DNA of 64,000 nt from Flavobacterium eburneipallidum (GCF_027111355.2 NZ_CP114291.2:1116001-1180000); one strand, 5' to 3'. Positions 1 through 9,982 are shown, counted from the stretch's first letter. Notes: generated by a model from the sequence alone, not told the origin. Program-made: numbers and translations.

Positions 1-2119
1 TTACAGAAGTTGTTGTACCAGGTTTTGTGTATTTTCCATTCATTGTAATCCAAGTGGTTCCACCATCTGGTGATCCTTGTAATTGCACATAGTCAAAACT
101 TCTTTCTAAATCCCATTTAGCGTTAAATTGAATGGCAACTTGTTGTTTTCCAGCTAATGAAATAGCATTTGTTTGCGTTAGATTTGCAGTAGTTATTGCG
201 TTGGCGTAAGATGCAGCAGTATTTGTTGTAATACCAGCAGTTCCTCCAAAACCATCTGTAGTAGTTATGGCCCAAGAAGCAGTTCCTGAAGCAGTCCAAC
301 CAGCCAAAGCCAGTGTGGTTGGGTTAGCTAATGAGGTAAAAATGCTTGTTGGATTGTAATATTTTTCTATTCGAGTTTTATAAATGATGTAAGACCCGTT
401 TGAAAGCGTAACTTCAAATTCAATTTTCTCTTTATTCGCAATAGTTGGGCTAAGAGTAAAATTTACATCTAGATTTCTTTGTTGTAAAACTGTCATTCCT
501 GTTTGAACGGCAACATTAGTAACGGATAGAATATTTGAAGAAATAGGAGTAACCGTTAGAGTGAAATCTCCATCCGTTTGTCCTACTCTTTCAAGTCCAA
601 AGTTTAAAGTCCCACTAGTACTTGTAATATCTGATTTAGTTAAATCGTGTAATTTTGCATATACCCCGCTGTAATAAGCAGCAATGAAATTCATTCTTAC
701 TGCTCTTTTTGCTATTGGTGTTATTTGGGTTGGTGTTGGCCAAAAACCACCTTCACCTGTTGGGGCTCCATTTTCAGGCGTCCAGCATAAAGTGTTTTTT
801 CCAGAACCTTCACTCATCCAATCATTACAGTTACCATTGTTCCAATAGCTGATATTAGGACTTGATCCGTAAGCATATCTGCTGAATTGGGTCATGTCGT
901 GAGAATATTGATAGTATTCATTTTCTCTTCCTGTGGGTACTCCTGGATTTGTAGCTAGATTATTGGTTCTATAAAAAGCAGCTCTACCATGAAGGGCGGC
1001 ATTTTTGTAGGCGTGATGGTTTACAGATGTTTTGAAATTATGTAATAAGAAAAAATCTCTTATTATTGAAGTTTCAGCTTCAGAGAATCCAGCAGTTCCT
1101 CTGTAAGTGTCGTCACATCCATCAGGAGAAGATCCTTCATCGTCATAACCCCAATACGTTCCCCAGTTTCTGTTCAGGTCAATACCATCTAAATAAGTAG
1201 TACAAGCTCCAGTTTCTCTTCTGTTTTTTCTTTGCATTCCTCCACCATTTGGTGATTGTGTTTGGTTGTAAGCCAAACCGTCAGGATTTACGATTGGAAT
1301 AAAATAGAGGTCGTGATGATCTACTAAATTCTTAACATCTGGATCAGTTGCATAGTTTTCTAGTAGATACCACATGTAGTAAGTTAGGTTCATTAAACTA
1401 GAAACTTCTCTAGAATGTGTCATTCCAGTATATAAGGTTTCAGGTTTGCTTCCTGTAATAGCTGAATTTGAAATTTTAACAACATAAATAGGTCTGCCTT
1501 CAATTGTTCGTTGGTCTGTTGGTGATGCATTTACTTTTGCAGTGATTAAGTTTGGGTACAAACTTCTCATCAAATCTAGTTGAGCATTGGTTTCGTCAAC
1601 CGTTAAACAGCCTCCAAAAGAAGCTCCTAATTGAAAGTTAGCTGGAACCGTCCAGTCAATTTCTGTGTTTTCAAAACGATGGGTTATGTTGCCATAAGTA
1701 GTCGATTTTAAACTTGTGGTTCTAGCATTATTTTTACTTTTATTTTTAGCTGATGCTTTCAAAGTTCTCAAGTTGGTTTTGGCTTGAGGTAAATCTTTCA
1801 CTGCTCGTTTTGCATAAAATGCTTCCATATCGGTAACAACAACTTGATAAGCTGTTACTGTTTTTACTTTTGATTCTTCACGAGTAGATAGCTCTATCAG
1901 TAAATTACCATCTGTATCAATTTGTGAACCACAATCTAAATCAAGTCCAAGTCTTCCCAACTTGTTCATTAATTCTGGTGTAGGGTTAGCTATTTTAATT
2001 TTTTTGTAAATCTCATTAGGTTCTGTTTTCGTTTTATGTGATTCATGATTGTGTGATTGCGAATGCAAAAACGTTGTAAAAAATAAAACAGGTAACAAAT
2101 AAAGAGTAATTTTTTTCAT
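1..2119 (-). CDS. Secreted M14 zinc carboxypeptidase, left copy (C-terminal part outside window)
   Basis: This is the N-terminal half of a secreted metallocarboxypeptidase; the reading frame is open to base 1 and the stop lies outside the window. The start at 2119 gives a signal peptide beginning MKKITLYLLPVLFF. My translation shows the M14 zinc motif THSRE (His-x-x-Glu), the RKNRR substrate-binding stretch, the VNHHAY third zinc ligand and the TPENG catalytic Glu, so the catalytic domain looks intact. It aligns with the complete gene at 2362-6627 at a constant offset of 4508 bases with no net insertion or deletion, making it one unit of a tandem duplication. By comparison the missing part should carry HYR-like, fibronectin III, GEVED and T9SS sorting domains, but that is inference. 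An inverted-repeat terminator of the upstream copy lies just before it. Confidence 0.9.
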   Translation of the reverse strand, partial: MKKITLYLLPVLFFTTFLHSQSHNHESHKTKTEPNEIYKKIKIANPTPELMNKLGRLGLDLDCGSQIDTDGNLLIELSTREESKVKTVTAYQVVVTDMEAFYAKRAVKDLPQAKTNLRTLKASAKNKSKNNARTTSLKSTTYGNITHRFENTEIDWTVPANFQLGASFGGCLTVDETNAQLDLMRSLYPNLITAKVNASPTDQRTIEGRPIYVVKISNSAITGSKPETLYTGMTHSREVSSLMNLTYYMWYLLENYATDPDVKNLVDHHDLYFIPIVNPDGLAYNQTQSPNGGGMQRKNRRETGACTTYLDGIDLNRNWGTYWGYDDEGSSPDGCDDTYRGTAGFSEAETSIIRDFFLLHNFKTSVNHHAYKNAALHGRAAFYRTNNLATNPGVPTGRENEYYQYSHDMTQFSRYAYGSSPNISYWNNGNCNDWMSEGSGKNTLCWTPENGAPTGEGGFWPTPTQITPIAKRAVRMNFIAAYYSGVYAKLHDLTKSDITSTSGTLNFGLERVGQTDGDFTLTVTPISSNILSVTNVAVQTGMTVLQQRNLDVNFTLSPTIANKEKIEFEVTLSNGSYIIYKTRIEKYYNPTSIFTSLANPTTLALAGWTASGTASWAITTTDGFGGTAGITTNTAASYANAITTANLTQTNAISLAGKQQVAIQFNAKWDLERSFDYVQLQGSPDGGTTWITMNGKYTKPGTTTSV

Positions 2120-2314
2120 ATCTATTTGATTTAGGAATGTCAAATGTATGTTAAAATTTTTTAACCAACAAAATAAATTACCGTTTAAATGCATTTTATA
2201 TCGATAAAATACATTTTTATTTTTAATAAAGTGTAAAAATATTACAAAAATTATTTTGCAAAGGTGAATAAATTATTAACAAGAATAAAATTGAATTCAT
2301 GTTATTTTATAAAA

Positions 2315-2340
2315 AAAGCTTCCACATTAGTGGAAGCTTT
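2315..2340 (-). terminator. Rho-independent terminator of the M14 peptidase gene
   Basis: A perfect 10-bp inverted repeat (aaagcttcca / tggaagcttt) with a 6-base loop is followed, on the minus strand, by a run of T. It sits about 20 bases beyond the stop codon at 2362 and separates the two tandem peptidase genes. Confidence 0.85.
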
Positions 2341-2361
2341 AAAATATAAGATTGAAGTTTG

Positions 2362-5300
2362 TTATTGTTTAATTATACGTTTATTAGTAGTATTGCCATT
2401 GTCTAAAATTTCAAGAACGTAATTTCCAGAAGTTATTCCAGAAAGATCAATTATATTATTGGATAAATTTCCTTTAATAATGGATTGTCCAAGTAAATTG
2501 TAAATTGTATATGTAGCTGAGGATGAAGTTTCTTTAATATTCAATATTCCAGTTGTAGGATTTGGATATACTAGTATTGTAGAAGAAATGGAGTTGTTGG
2601 TTTTTGAAGCAATTCTAGCAGTGCTAGAAACTATATTTACAGTATAATCTTCTACCTGACCAGATGCAAATGTTTCGCAAGCAGTAGGAATCCCATTGTA
2701 TTTCATTGAAACTCTCATTCTTGTTGCTCCAATTGTTGCAGTTGTAGGAATAGTAAAAGTTCCTGAAATTGGAGTTGTTGTTGAAATTGCTCTTGAAAAG
2801 ACAAGTTCTCCAGTGTCAGCAAAATCACCATCACTGTTATAATCAATCCAAACCGCATATCCTTCATTTCGTCTTGAACTTGTCCAAGAAGGTGTAATTG
2901 TAATGGTGTATGCAGTTCCCCTATTTGCATTTGTTGCAATAGCCGTAAAGTTTTCATATCCAGCACTACCTGTAGAGGTGTTATTAATGTTTCCTAGTAC
3001 TACTTTACCAATTCTTTCTCTTGATGTACTCGTTCCTTGTGAATTGCAATACACTAATGGAGGAGGTAAAGTGTTTACATTTAATGTGTTGCTAGAAGTT
3101 GATGTGTTTCCAGCTCCATCTTTTGCTGCAACTGTAAAAGAATAAACGGTATTAGCGGTCAATCCTGTAACCGTATAATTTGTTGTTGTTACCGTAGCTA
3201 ATTTTGTAGTACCTCTATAGACATCATAACTTATTGGAGTACTGTTGTCGGTAGATGCTGTCCAAGTCAAATTGGTAGTTGTAGTTGTTGTTCCTGATGC
3301 TGATAAGCCTGTTGGTACTGATGGGGCTAAAGTATCTACAACTACCACTGTTTGCGTTTGAGTTGAGGTATTTCCGTTTCCATCATCATAAGTCCAAACG
3401 ATTGTAAAATTCCCTGGCGTTGAATAAGTCAAAGGATTTGGTGTTGTTGCAACTATGGTTCCTTTACAATTATCTGTTGCAGTTGGAGGAGCGGTTACTG
3501 TAACCGAATTTTGTCCTGAAACATTTGGTAAAGATGTTATATTGGCTATTGGAGCAATGGTGTCATCTATAATTACATTTTGATTTTGCGTAATAATAGT
3601 ACCATTTCCGTCATCAAAAGTCCAAGTTACAACTGTAGTTCCTTGAGTGGTGATTGGGAAAATTGTATTGGTTGTTCCTGTGATTGTTTGATTGCAAAAA
3701 AGGGTTATTGTTGGTGTATTTGGCGTTGCTGAACATTGTGCGCTAATATTTAGAAGTGCTGTCTGAGGAGTGGTATTATCAATGATTATGTTTTGATCGG
3801 CAGTTGTAGTATTTCCGTTCCCGTCATTAAAAGACCAAGTCACTATCGTTGTTCCTTGAGTTGTAATTGGGAAAGTAGTTGATGTTGTACCTGTGATTGT
3901 ACCAGCACAAGTGTCAGTAGTTGTTGGTGCAGTAGGGGTTACGGAACATTGCGCAGTAACATTGGCTAATGTTGGAGTAACAGGTGGTGTTACATCATTG
4001 ATTGTTACGTTTGCAGTACAAGTACTGGTTTGTCCGTCAGCATCAGTAACAGTAAGGGTTACTGCTTGAACTGTGTTGGCATGAGTACAGTTGAAGGTAT
4101 TTGGAGAAACTGAAATACTTGTAATTCCGATATCATCTGTTGAACCATTATTTACATCAGTTGTCAATACGGTTAATGAACCACTACTGTTTAATGATAG
4201 CGTAGCATCTTTGCAAATGGCTACAGGAGGAGAAGATATGATTTCTAATACTTTGAAATTGTCAAATCGAAACCCTTTGAAAGTTGTGTTGTAGCCGTGA
4301 TTTCTATTGTTAGAATCGGTTCTTAATATGAATCGGAACTTTACACTTGCTTTATTGAATAATCCTGCATTTTCGGTTGCACTAATGTAATATTCCTCTA
4401 ATACCCATTTGTCAAATTTATCTCCGTCATACAAAGCTTGTCCGTCAGGTTGGAAACCTTTATCGGCTGTTGTTTTTGATGTTGTTGAAAGGGTAGTGGA
4501 GTAATCGGTTACAGAAGTTGTTGTACCAGGTTTTGTGTATTTTCCATTCATTGTAATCCAAGTGGTTCCACCATCTGGTGATCCTTGTAATTGCACATAG
4601 TCAAAACTTCTTTCTAAATCCCATTTAGCGTTAAATTGAATGGCAACTTGTTGTTTTCCAGCTAATGAAATAGCATTTGTTTGCGTTAGATTTGCAGTAG
4701 TTATTGCGTTGGCGTAAGATGCAGCAGTATTTGTTGTAATACCAGCAGTTCCTCCAAAACCATCTGTAGTAGTTATGGCCCAAGAAGCAGTTCCTGAAGC
4801 AGTCCAACCAGCCAAAGCCAGTGTGGTTGGGTTAGCTAATGAGGTAAAAATGCTTGTTGGATTGTAATATTTTTCTATTCGAGTTTTATAAATGATGTAA
4901 GACCCGTTTGAAAGCGTAACTTCAAATTCAATTTTCTCTTTATTCGCAATAGTTGGACTTAAGGTGAAATTTACATCTAGATTTCTTTGTTGTAAAACTG
5001 TCATTCCTGTTTGAACGGCAACATTAGTAACGGATAGAATATTTGAAGAAATAGGAGTAACCGTTAGAGTGAAATCTCCATCCGTTTGTCCTACTCTTTC
5101 AAGTCCAAAGTTTAAAGTCCCACTAGTACTTGTAATATCTGATTTAGTTAAATCGTGTAATTTTGCATATACCCCGCTGTAATAAGCAGCAATGAAATTC
5201 ATTCTTACTGCTCTTTTTGCTATTGGTGTTATTTGGGTTGGTGTTGGCCAAAAACCACCTTCACCTGTTGGGGCTCCATTTTCAGGTGTCCAGCATAAAG

Positions 5301-6627
5301 TGTTTTTTCCAGAACCTTCACTCATCCAGTCGTTACAATTTCCATTGTTCCAGTAGCTGATATTAGGACTTGATCCGTAAGCATATCTGCTAAATTGTGT
5401 CATGTCGTGAGAATATTGATAGTATTCATTTTCTCTTCCTGTGGGTACTCCTGGATTTGTAGCTAGATTATTTGTTCTATAAAAAGCAGCTCTACCATGA
5501 AGGGCGGCATTTTTGTAGGCGTGATGGTTTACAGATGTTTTGAAATTATGTAACAAGAAAAAATCTCTTATTATTGAAGTTTCAGCTTCAGAGAATCCAG
5601 CAGTTCCTCTGTAGGTATCGTCACATCCATTAGGAGACGATCCTTCGTTGTCATATCCCCAGTAGGTTCCCCAGTTTCTATTTAGGTCAATACCGTCTAA
5701 ATAAGTAGTACAAGCTCCAGTTTCTCTTCTGTTTTTTCTCTGCATTCCTCCACCATTTGGTGATTGTGCTTGATTGTAAGCCAAACCGTCAGGGTTTACT
5801 ATTGGAATAAAATAAAGATCATGATGATCTACTAAATTTTTAACATCTGGATCAGTAGCATAGTTTTCCAATAAATACCACATGTAGTAAGTTAGGTTCA
5901 TTAAACTAGAAACTTCTCTAGAATGTGTCATTCCAGTATATAAAGTTTCAGGTTTGGTTCCGCTAATAGCCGAATTTGAAATTTTTACTACATAAATGGG
6001 TCTTCCGCCTATTGTTCGTTGGTCTGTAGGTGATGCGTTTACTTTTGCAGTAATTAAATTAGGATATAAGCTTCTCATTAAATCAAGTTGAGCTAAAGTT
6101 TCATCAACTGTTAAACAGCCTCCAAAAGAAGCTCCTAATTGAAAATTAGCTGGAACCGTCCAGTCAATTTCAGTATTTTCAAATCGATGCGTTATGTTGC
6201 CATAAGTAGTAGATTTTATACTCGTAGTTTTGGCATTGTTTTTACTTTTATTTTTACTTGATGCTTTCAAAGTTCTCAAGTTGGTTTTGGCTTGAGGTAA
6301 ATCTTTCACTGCTCGTTTTGCATAAAATCCTTCCATATCTGCAACAACAACTTGATAAGCTGTTATTGTTTTTACTTTTGATTCTTCATATGTAGAAACC
6401 TCTATGAGTAAATCACCATTTTGGTCAAATTGAGAACCACAATCTAAATCAAGTCCAAGTCTTCCCAGTTTGTTCATCAATTCTGGTGTAGGGTTAGCTA
6501 TTTTGATTTTTTTATAAATCTCATTAGGTTCGGTCTTTGTATTATGAGATTCGTGGTTGTGTGTTTGTGAATGCAAAAAAGTGCTTGCTAATAACACAGA
6601 TAACAAATAAAAAGTGATTTTTTTCAT
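2362..6627 (-). CDS. Secreted multidomain M14 zinc carboxypeptidase with T9SS sorting domain
   Basis: A 1421-residue secreted peptidase expected to trim C-terminal residues from proteins outside the cell. I chose the MKK start at 6627 rather than the ORF limit at 6651 because it opens a clean signal peptide and matches the start of the tandem copy. From that start, H235 and E238 (HSRE) and H368 (NHHAY) are the zinc ligands and E449 (TPENG) the catalytic acid. After the catalytic domain (about 150-490) come a MAM/jelly-roll-like segment, three or four HYR-like repeats with DDGNG motifs, a fibronectin III domain, a GEVED domain (ending GQVEDYTV) and a C-terminal T9SS type A domain (VYPNPTTGILNI). 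The last implies export by the type IX system and cell-surface attachment or release. The family call is firm; the natural substrate is unknown. Confidence 0.93.
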   Translation of the reverse strand: MKKITFYLLSVLLASTFLHSQTHNHESHNTKTEPNEIYKKIKIANPTPELMNKLGRLGLDLDCGSQFDQNGDLLIEVSTYEESKVKTITAYQVVVADMEGFYAKRAVKDLPQAKTNLRTLKASSKNKSKNNAKTTSIKSTTYGNITHRFENTEIDWTVPANFQLGASFGGCLTVDETLAQLDLMRSLYPNLITAKVNASPTDQRTIGGRPIYVVKISNSAISGTKPETLYTGMTHSREVSSLMNLTYYMWYLLENYATDPDVKNLVDHHDLYFIPIVNPDGLAYNQAQSPNGGGMQRKNRRETGACTTYLDGIDLNRNWGTYWGYDNEGSSPNGCDDTYRGTAGFSEAETSIIRDFFLLHNFKTSVNHHAYKNAALHGRAAFYRTNNLATNPGVPTGRENEYYQYSHDMTQFSRYAYGSSPNISYWNNGNCNDWMSEGSGKNTLCWTPENGAPTGEGGFWPTPTQITPIAKRAVRMNFIAAYYSGVYAKLHDLTKSDITSTSGTLNFGLERVGQTDGDFTLTVTPISSNILSVTNVAVQTGMTVLQQRNLDVNFTLSPTIANKEKIEFEVTLSNGSYIIYKTRIEKYYNPTSIFTSLANPTTLALAGWTASGTASWAITTTDGFGGTAGITTNTAASYANAITTANLTQTNAISLAGKQQVAIQFNAKWDLERSFDYVQLQGSPDGGTTWITMNGKYTKPGTTTSVTDYSTTLSTTSKTTADKGFQPDGQALYDGDKFDKWVLEEYYISATENAGLFNKASVKFRFILRTDSNNRNHGYNTTFKGFRFDNFKVLEIISSPPVAICKDATLSLNSSGSLTVLTTDVNNGSTDDIGITSISVSPNTFNCTHANTVQAVTLTVTDADGQTSTCTANVTINDVTPPVTPTLANVTAQCSVTPTAPTTTDTCAGTITGTTSTTFPITTQGTTIVTWSFNDGNGNTTTADQNIIIDNTTPQTALLNISAQCSATPNTPTITLFCNQTITGTTNTIFPITTQGTTVVTWTFDDGNGTIITQNQNVIIDDTIAPIANITSLPNVSGQNSVTVTAPPTATDNCKGTIVATTPNPLTYSTPGNFTIVWTYDDGNGNTSTQTQTVVVVDTLAPSVPTGLSASGTTTTTTNLTWTASTDNSTPISYDVYRGTTKLATVTTTNYTVTGLTANTVYSFTVAAKDGAGNTSTSSNTLNVNTLPPPLVYCNSQGTSTSRERIGKVVLGNINNTSTGSAGYENFTAIATNANRGTAYTITITPSWTSSRRNEGYAVWIDYNSDGDFADTGELVFSRAISTTTPISGTFTIPTTATIGATRMRVSMKYNGIPTACETFASGQVEDYTVNIVSSTARIASKTNNSISSTILVYPNPTTGILNIKETSSSATYTIYNLLGQSIIKGNLSNNIIDLSGITSGNYVLEILDNGNTTNKRIIKQ

Positions 6628-6810
6628 ATCTATTTGATTTATGACTCTCAAATTTATGTTAAATTTTTTTTAAAAACAAACAAAAAATAGATAAAAAGTA
6701 ATTTTTTGACAACAAAAAACATTTTTTTTGTTGATTTTTTGTTTCAAATTTAAAAAAAAACAACTAATTAGTTGGGTAAATGATGAAGTTGAAGTACCTT
6801 GCTTACAAGG

Positions 6811-8898
6811 TCAAAACAACAAATAAGTAAACTGAAACCCACCATAAAAATTTCGTGGATTTCCTGGATAGTAATAACGTGGAGAAGTTGTGCCAAAACC
6901 AACTGCATTGGGCAAAATACTGGCAGCGTATTTTTCGTTCAAGAGATTTTGTATTCCTGAACTAATTTCGGTTTTTAATTTTTTGAGTATCATAAAAGTA
7001 TAAGTCACTTTTGTATCCAATAGTTGGTAGCGATTAGTGTATTTTGAATTGGCATCATCCATGGGCATCTTGCCAAAGAAACTATAATTAGCATTGATGT
7101 TTAAACCCAAATTGGTGCTTAAATTAAATCCTGAATTCCATTGGATATTAGGTACTGCTGGAAGTTTGTTTCTGGAATAATCGTTGTTTCTATCTATAAA
7201 ATCAGTAAATATGAAATGATTAATCGTACCAGAACAATAAGGCTGAATTTTGATGATTTCATTTGGACTCCATTTGTAGTTTACTAAAAATTCAATACCT
7301 CGATGGGAACTTTTTCCAGCGTTAATTCCCATATATTGATCGTCGGAAATCCTGCGAGCTACAAGTAGATTTTCTACTTGTAAATTATAAAATACTAGTT
7401 CTGTGTAAAGTTTTGAACTCAAAAAATTCCCTTTGAAACCTAGTTCATAATTAATACCTGTTTCGGGTTTCAGATCAGTGTTAATTTGCCCTTCGGGTGT
7501 CAATGTTTCGGCAACAGTTGGTGTAGAAAATCCTTTGCTGATGGAAGTGAAAATGTTTTTTCCGGTAGCTAATTTATAAGAAACGCCTATACGAGGAGAC
7601 CAAATCGAGCCGAAGTTATAGCTCTTTTTATCGGTTTCAGCAGTTGCAAAAATATCCGTTTGCTCATAATTAGTAGTATTGTAAGCCAGTCCCGATTCGA
7701 GAAACAGTTTCTTTAAAAGTTGCATATTCATTTGTATAAAAACATTTGAATTTGTTCTTTTTTGTTCTATTTCGCTGAAACGATCTCCTTGAATACTTCC
7801 TTGTCCGAGTTGTGATTGATACAGATTTCTATAAAGTGAAAAATCATAATTTTCGATTAAGGATTCAGTTCCAATGCTAAAAGTGGTTGGAATTGAAAAA
7901 AGGTTGGTGTTATGATTTACTTTAGATCGAAGAGTTAAAGTGTTGCTTTGGTCTTCTAAAATATCAAAAGGTCTGGCTTCATATCCGTCTTTGGTCGAGT
8001 AGGCAATACTGGTGTTTAATGTCCAGTTTTTGGAAAAGTCATGTTCGTATCCGAGTCCCAACAATGCTTTTTTATATCGTTCAAAACCCTTTGCGGCTTC
8101 CCAAGTTGGAGCTGCATTCTGTGGCGCATTGTTATAATTCATTTCGCTAATAGAACTGGGAATATAAGCTTTGAGTCGGGTGCCGATGGCAAAAAAAGAA
8201 AGAATGCCGTTCTTGGAAAGTTGTTGTTTCCCGAAGAAATTAAAAGATTTACGGTCGTAACTGCTGTTAGACCGATAACCTTCGTTTTCTAATGCACTAT
8301 AATTAGTGTAAATATTCGTTTTTTGGTCACTGTATCCAGCAGTTAGGGTCTGTTTTAGAAGTTTAAAACTTCCTGCGGTAGTGCTTGTTTTTACAAAAGA
8401 ATTATCGAAAGGAGTTTTGCTTGCCAATAAATTAATTGCTCCGCCAAGTCCAGCTCCAAAGCCCGTAGAATTAGGACCTTTTATGATTTCAATACCACCA
8501 ATAGCCTCTAAATCGATGTCTTCTATAGTGGTTTCTCCTTCGGCAGTCGTCAGCGGAATTTCCTCAAAATAAGCTTTGATGCGAGTGGTGCTGTATTGCG
8601 ATCTAGAACCTATGCCCCGAATGGTGATTTTATTGGTATTCAAACTCCCTTGTTGCATATAAACTCCAGGAACTTGGTTCAGGATTGGGGTGAGAATTAC
8701 GCCATCGGTTTGTTGAATTTCTTTTTTAGTAATAATAGCAACGGATGTAGTTGAATTTTGTATAGAATTCTGAATAGGCAAACTTTTGACTATCAATTCT
8801 GGAAGTTCAAGAGTGTCTTTTTTTACTTGTCCTGAAATTGAATTACAATACAAAATCGATAAAAAATACACGAAGAGACAGGAGGTTGTTTGTCGCAT
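6811..8898 (-). CDS. TonB-dependent outer-membrane receptor
   Basis: A 695-residue gated outer-membrane beta-barrel that imports a siderophore, metal chelate or other ligand using TonB energy. It has a signal peptide (to about residue 23). A plug domain follows with the usual pattern of VPGVYMQQG, ITIRGIGSRS and IEIIKGPNSTGFG-type motifs around residues 60-150, then about 500 residues of alternating beta strands. The protein ends in an aromatic residue (FTYLLF), as expected for BAM-assembled barrels. There is no N-terminal CarboxypepD/SusC-type extension and no SusD neighbour, so it resembles FecA-like metal-chelate receptors rather than polysaccharide transporters. The next gene upstream is an XRE-cupin regulator in the same direction, separated by a hairpin repeat. 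The ligand cannot be told from sequence. Confidence 0.9.
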   Translation of the reverse strand: MRQTTSCLFVYFLSILYCNSISGQVKKDTLELPELIVKSLPIQNSIQNSTTSVAIITKKEIQQTDGVILTPILNQVPGVYMQQGSLNTNKITIRGIGSRSQYSTTRIKAYFEEIPLTTAEGETTIEDIDLEAIGGIEIIKGPNSTGFGAGLGGAINLLASKTPFDNSFVKTSTTAGSFKLLKQTLTAGYSDQKTNIYTNYSALENEGYRSNSSYDRKSFNFFGKQQLSKNGILSFFAIGTRLKAYIPSSISEMNYNNAPQNAAPTWEAAKGFERYKKALLGLGYEHDFSKNWTLNTSIAYSTKDGYEARPFDILEDQSNTLTLRSKVNHNTNLFSIPTTFSIGTESLIENYDFSLYRNLYQSQLGQGSIQGDRFSEIEQKRTNSNVFIQMNMQLLKKLFLESGLAYNTTNYEQTDIFATAETDKKSYNFGSIWSPRIGVSYKLATGKNIFTSISKGFSTPTVAETLTPEGQINTDLKPETGINYELGFKGNFLSSKLYTELVFYNLQVENLLVARRISDDQYMGINAGKSSHRGIEFLVNYKWSPNEIIKIQPYCSGTINHFIFTDFIDRNNDYSRNKLPAVPNIQWNSGFNLSTNLGLNINANYSFFGKMPMDDANSKYTNRYQLLDTKVTYTFMILKKLKTEISSGIQNLLNEKYAASILPNAVGFGTTSPRYYYPGNPRNFYGGFQFTYLLF

Positions 8899-8980
8899 TT
8901 ATTGTTGAATATTATTTACGCAAATAATTAGAAAAATATATTGTTGCAATATTAAATAATGAACAATTAATAAAAATGTT

Positions 8981-9053
8981 TTTTGCCACAGATTTTAAGA
9001 TTAAAATGATTTTTAAAATTAATCTGTGCTAATATGTGCAATCTGTGGCAAAA
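8981..9053. repeat. Intergenic hairpin repeat, cacagatt/aatctgtg type
   Basis: Perfect 14-base arms ttttgccacagatt (8981-8994) and aatctgtggcaaaa (9040-9053) enclose an AT-rich centre that is itself partly self-complementary. The element lies between the XRE-cupin gene and the TonB receptor gene and could end the transcript of the regulator. Similar elements are, to my knowledge, dispersed in Flavobacterium genomes; only one copy is seen here. Confidence 0.75.
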
Positions 9054-9109
9054 TGATATATTTGATATTCATCAAAATACAAAATTAATGTTAAGTTACA
9101 GTTTTTATT

Positions 9110-9673
9110 TTAAGCAAAAATATCAATATACGTTACTTCGTCAGTAATAGGTGTAATGCCGTGTTTGTGCATCGCATTAAAATACAAACTGTCGCCTGAT
9201 TTCAGGATGTATTCAGTGTCTCCAACTTGCATTTTCATACTGCCTTCAATAACAAAAACAAACTCTTCTCCATCGTGTGAAAGCTGATGTGGTATCACTT
9301 CGCCTTTTCGGGCAACAAATAAAAAAGGTTGCATTTTTTTGTCATGGTATTCTGATGCGTAAGGGAAAATATGATAGCCTTTTTCGGTTTTTGTGAGTTT
9401 TTCTATTGCAGTTTTTTGACTGGTTACAATCGTTTTGTTCCAACCTTCTTCTTCGAGTAAACCCGAAATAGATGTGCCTAATGTAGATGCTATTTTAACC
9501 AAAGTAGCCACCGAAGGAATGGTTTTGTTGTTTTCAATTTTAGAAATCATACTTTTAGACAAAGCACAATTATCAGCAACTTCCTGTAAAGTACGCTTTT
9601 GATTGATGCGCAATAGTTTTATTCGTGTACCTACTTCAAGTGAGTTTGCTGGAGTAATTTTTTCTTTTTCCAA
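9110..9673 (-). CDS. XRE-family transcriptional regulator with C-terminal cupin
   Basis: A 187-residue cytoplasmic DNA-binding regulator. Residues about 14-73 form an XRE/Cro-type helix-turn-helix (TLQEVADNCALSKSMISKIE), and residues 120-185 form a cupin-2 beta-barrel (HQLSHDGEEFVFVIEG, then HKHGI) that may bind a small ligand. This two-domain layout and length are typical of the SutR/PuuR-like family, which often controls nearby metabolic or transport genes. Neighbours are the TonB receptor downstream and, divergently, the GH39-like glycosidase operon; either could be a target, but no operator was identified. The start at 9673 places the HTH a normal distance from the N-terminus. Confidence 0.9.
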   Translation of the reverse strand: MEKEKITPANSLEVGTRIKLLRINQKRTLQEVADNCALSKSMISKIENNKTIPSVATLVKIASTLGTSISGLLEEEGWNKTIVTSQKTAIEKLTKTEKGYHIFPYASEYHDKKMQPFLFVARKGEVIPHQLSHDGEEFVFVIEGSMKMQVGDTEYILKSGDSLYFNAMHKHGITPITDEVTYIDIFA

Positions 9674-9727
9674 AATATTTTCAAATTGTATTATTGTTTG
9701 GTAGTGATTTTATTTGATTTTTGATTT

Positions 9728-9806
9728 CCTGCAAGGTCTTTTTTTTTGACCTTGTAGGTATTTAAAATCAAGAAATACACCTACAAGGTTTTCAAAACCT
9801 TGCAGG
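9728..9806. repeat. Nested hairpin repeat, cctgcaaggt/ctacaaggt type
   Basis: Four related arms, cctgcaaggtc (9728), gaccttgtagg (9748), cctacaaggtttt (9780) and aaaaccttgcagg (9794-9806), can fold either as two adjacent hairpins or as one long hairpin pairing the outer and inner arms. It resembles dispersed Flavobacterium intergenic elements. It contains no coding potential. Confidence 0.75.
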
Positions 9807-9899
9807 AGTTATAACCTATTTATAATAAATGTATCTCATTGCTAAATGTTAAAAAAATGAATTATAAAATTAAAAATTATGATTCTAATATTATATAAT

Positions 9900-9907
9900 T
9901 ATATTTG
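9900..9907 (+). promoter_or_regulatory. Putative -7 box of the glycosidase operon
   Basis: TATATTTG matches the Bacteroidetes TAnnTTTG -7 consensus and lies about 75 bases before the start at 9983. No convincing TTG -33 element is seen at the usual spacing, so this is a weak call. Confidence 0.35.
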
Positions 9908-9982
9908 TCAACATTGTTGAATACAAAGAAACAAATTTTATCAACACCAATTTTCAAAAATTCATAAATAAAAAAATAGAAT

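Larger units (their letters stand above)
9674..9982. other. Divergent intergenic region between regulator and glycosidase operon
   Basis: A 309-base AT-rich stretch without a credible gene. It holds the nested hairpin repeat at 9728-9806 and a TAnnTTTG-like box at 9900-9907 facing the plus-strand glycosidase. Promoters for both divergent genes must lie here. Confidence 0.6.

Noticed and set aside
3300..4000. Repeated TTCC(A)TTTCC...CATC-type segments in the peptidase gene, at first glance like a direct-repeat array
   Set aside because: They are the DDGNG-containing strands of successive HYR-like protein domains, with irregular spacing; not a CRISPR or satellite array.
2715..4294. Short open frames on both strands inside the M14 peptidase gene
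   Set aside because: They are low-complexity shadows of the Thr/Ser-rich repeats of the real gene, with no start context or homology-like motif.
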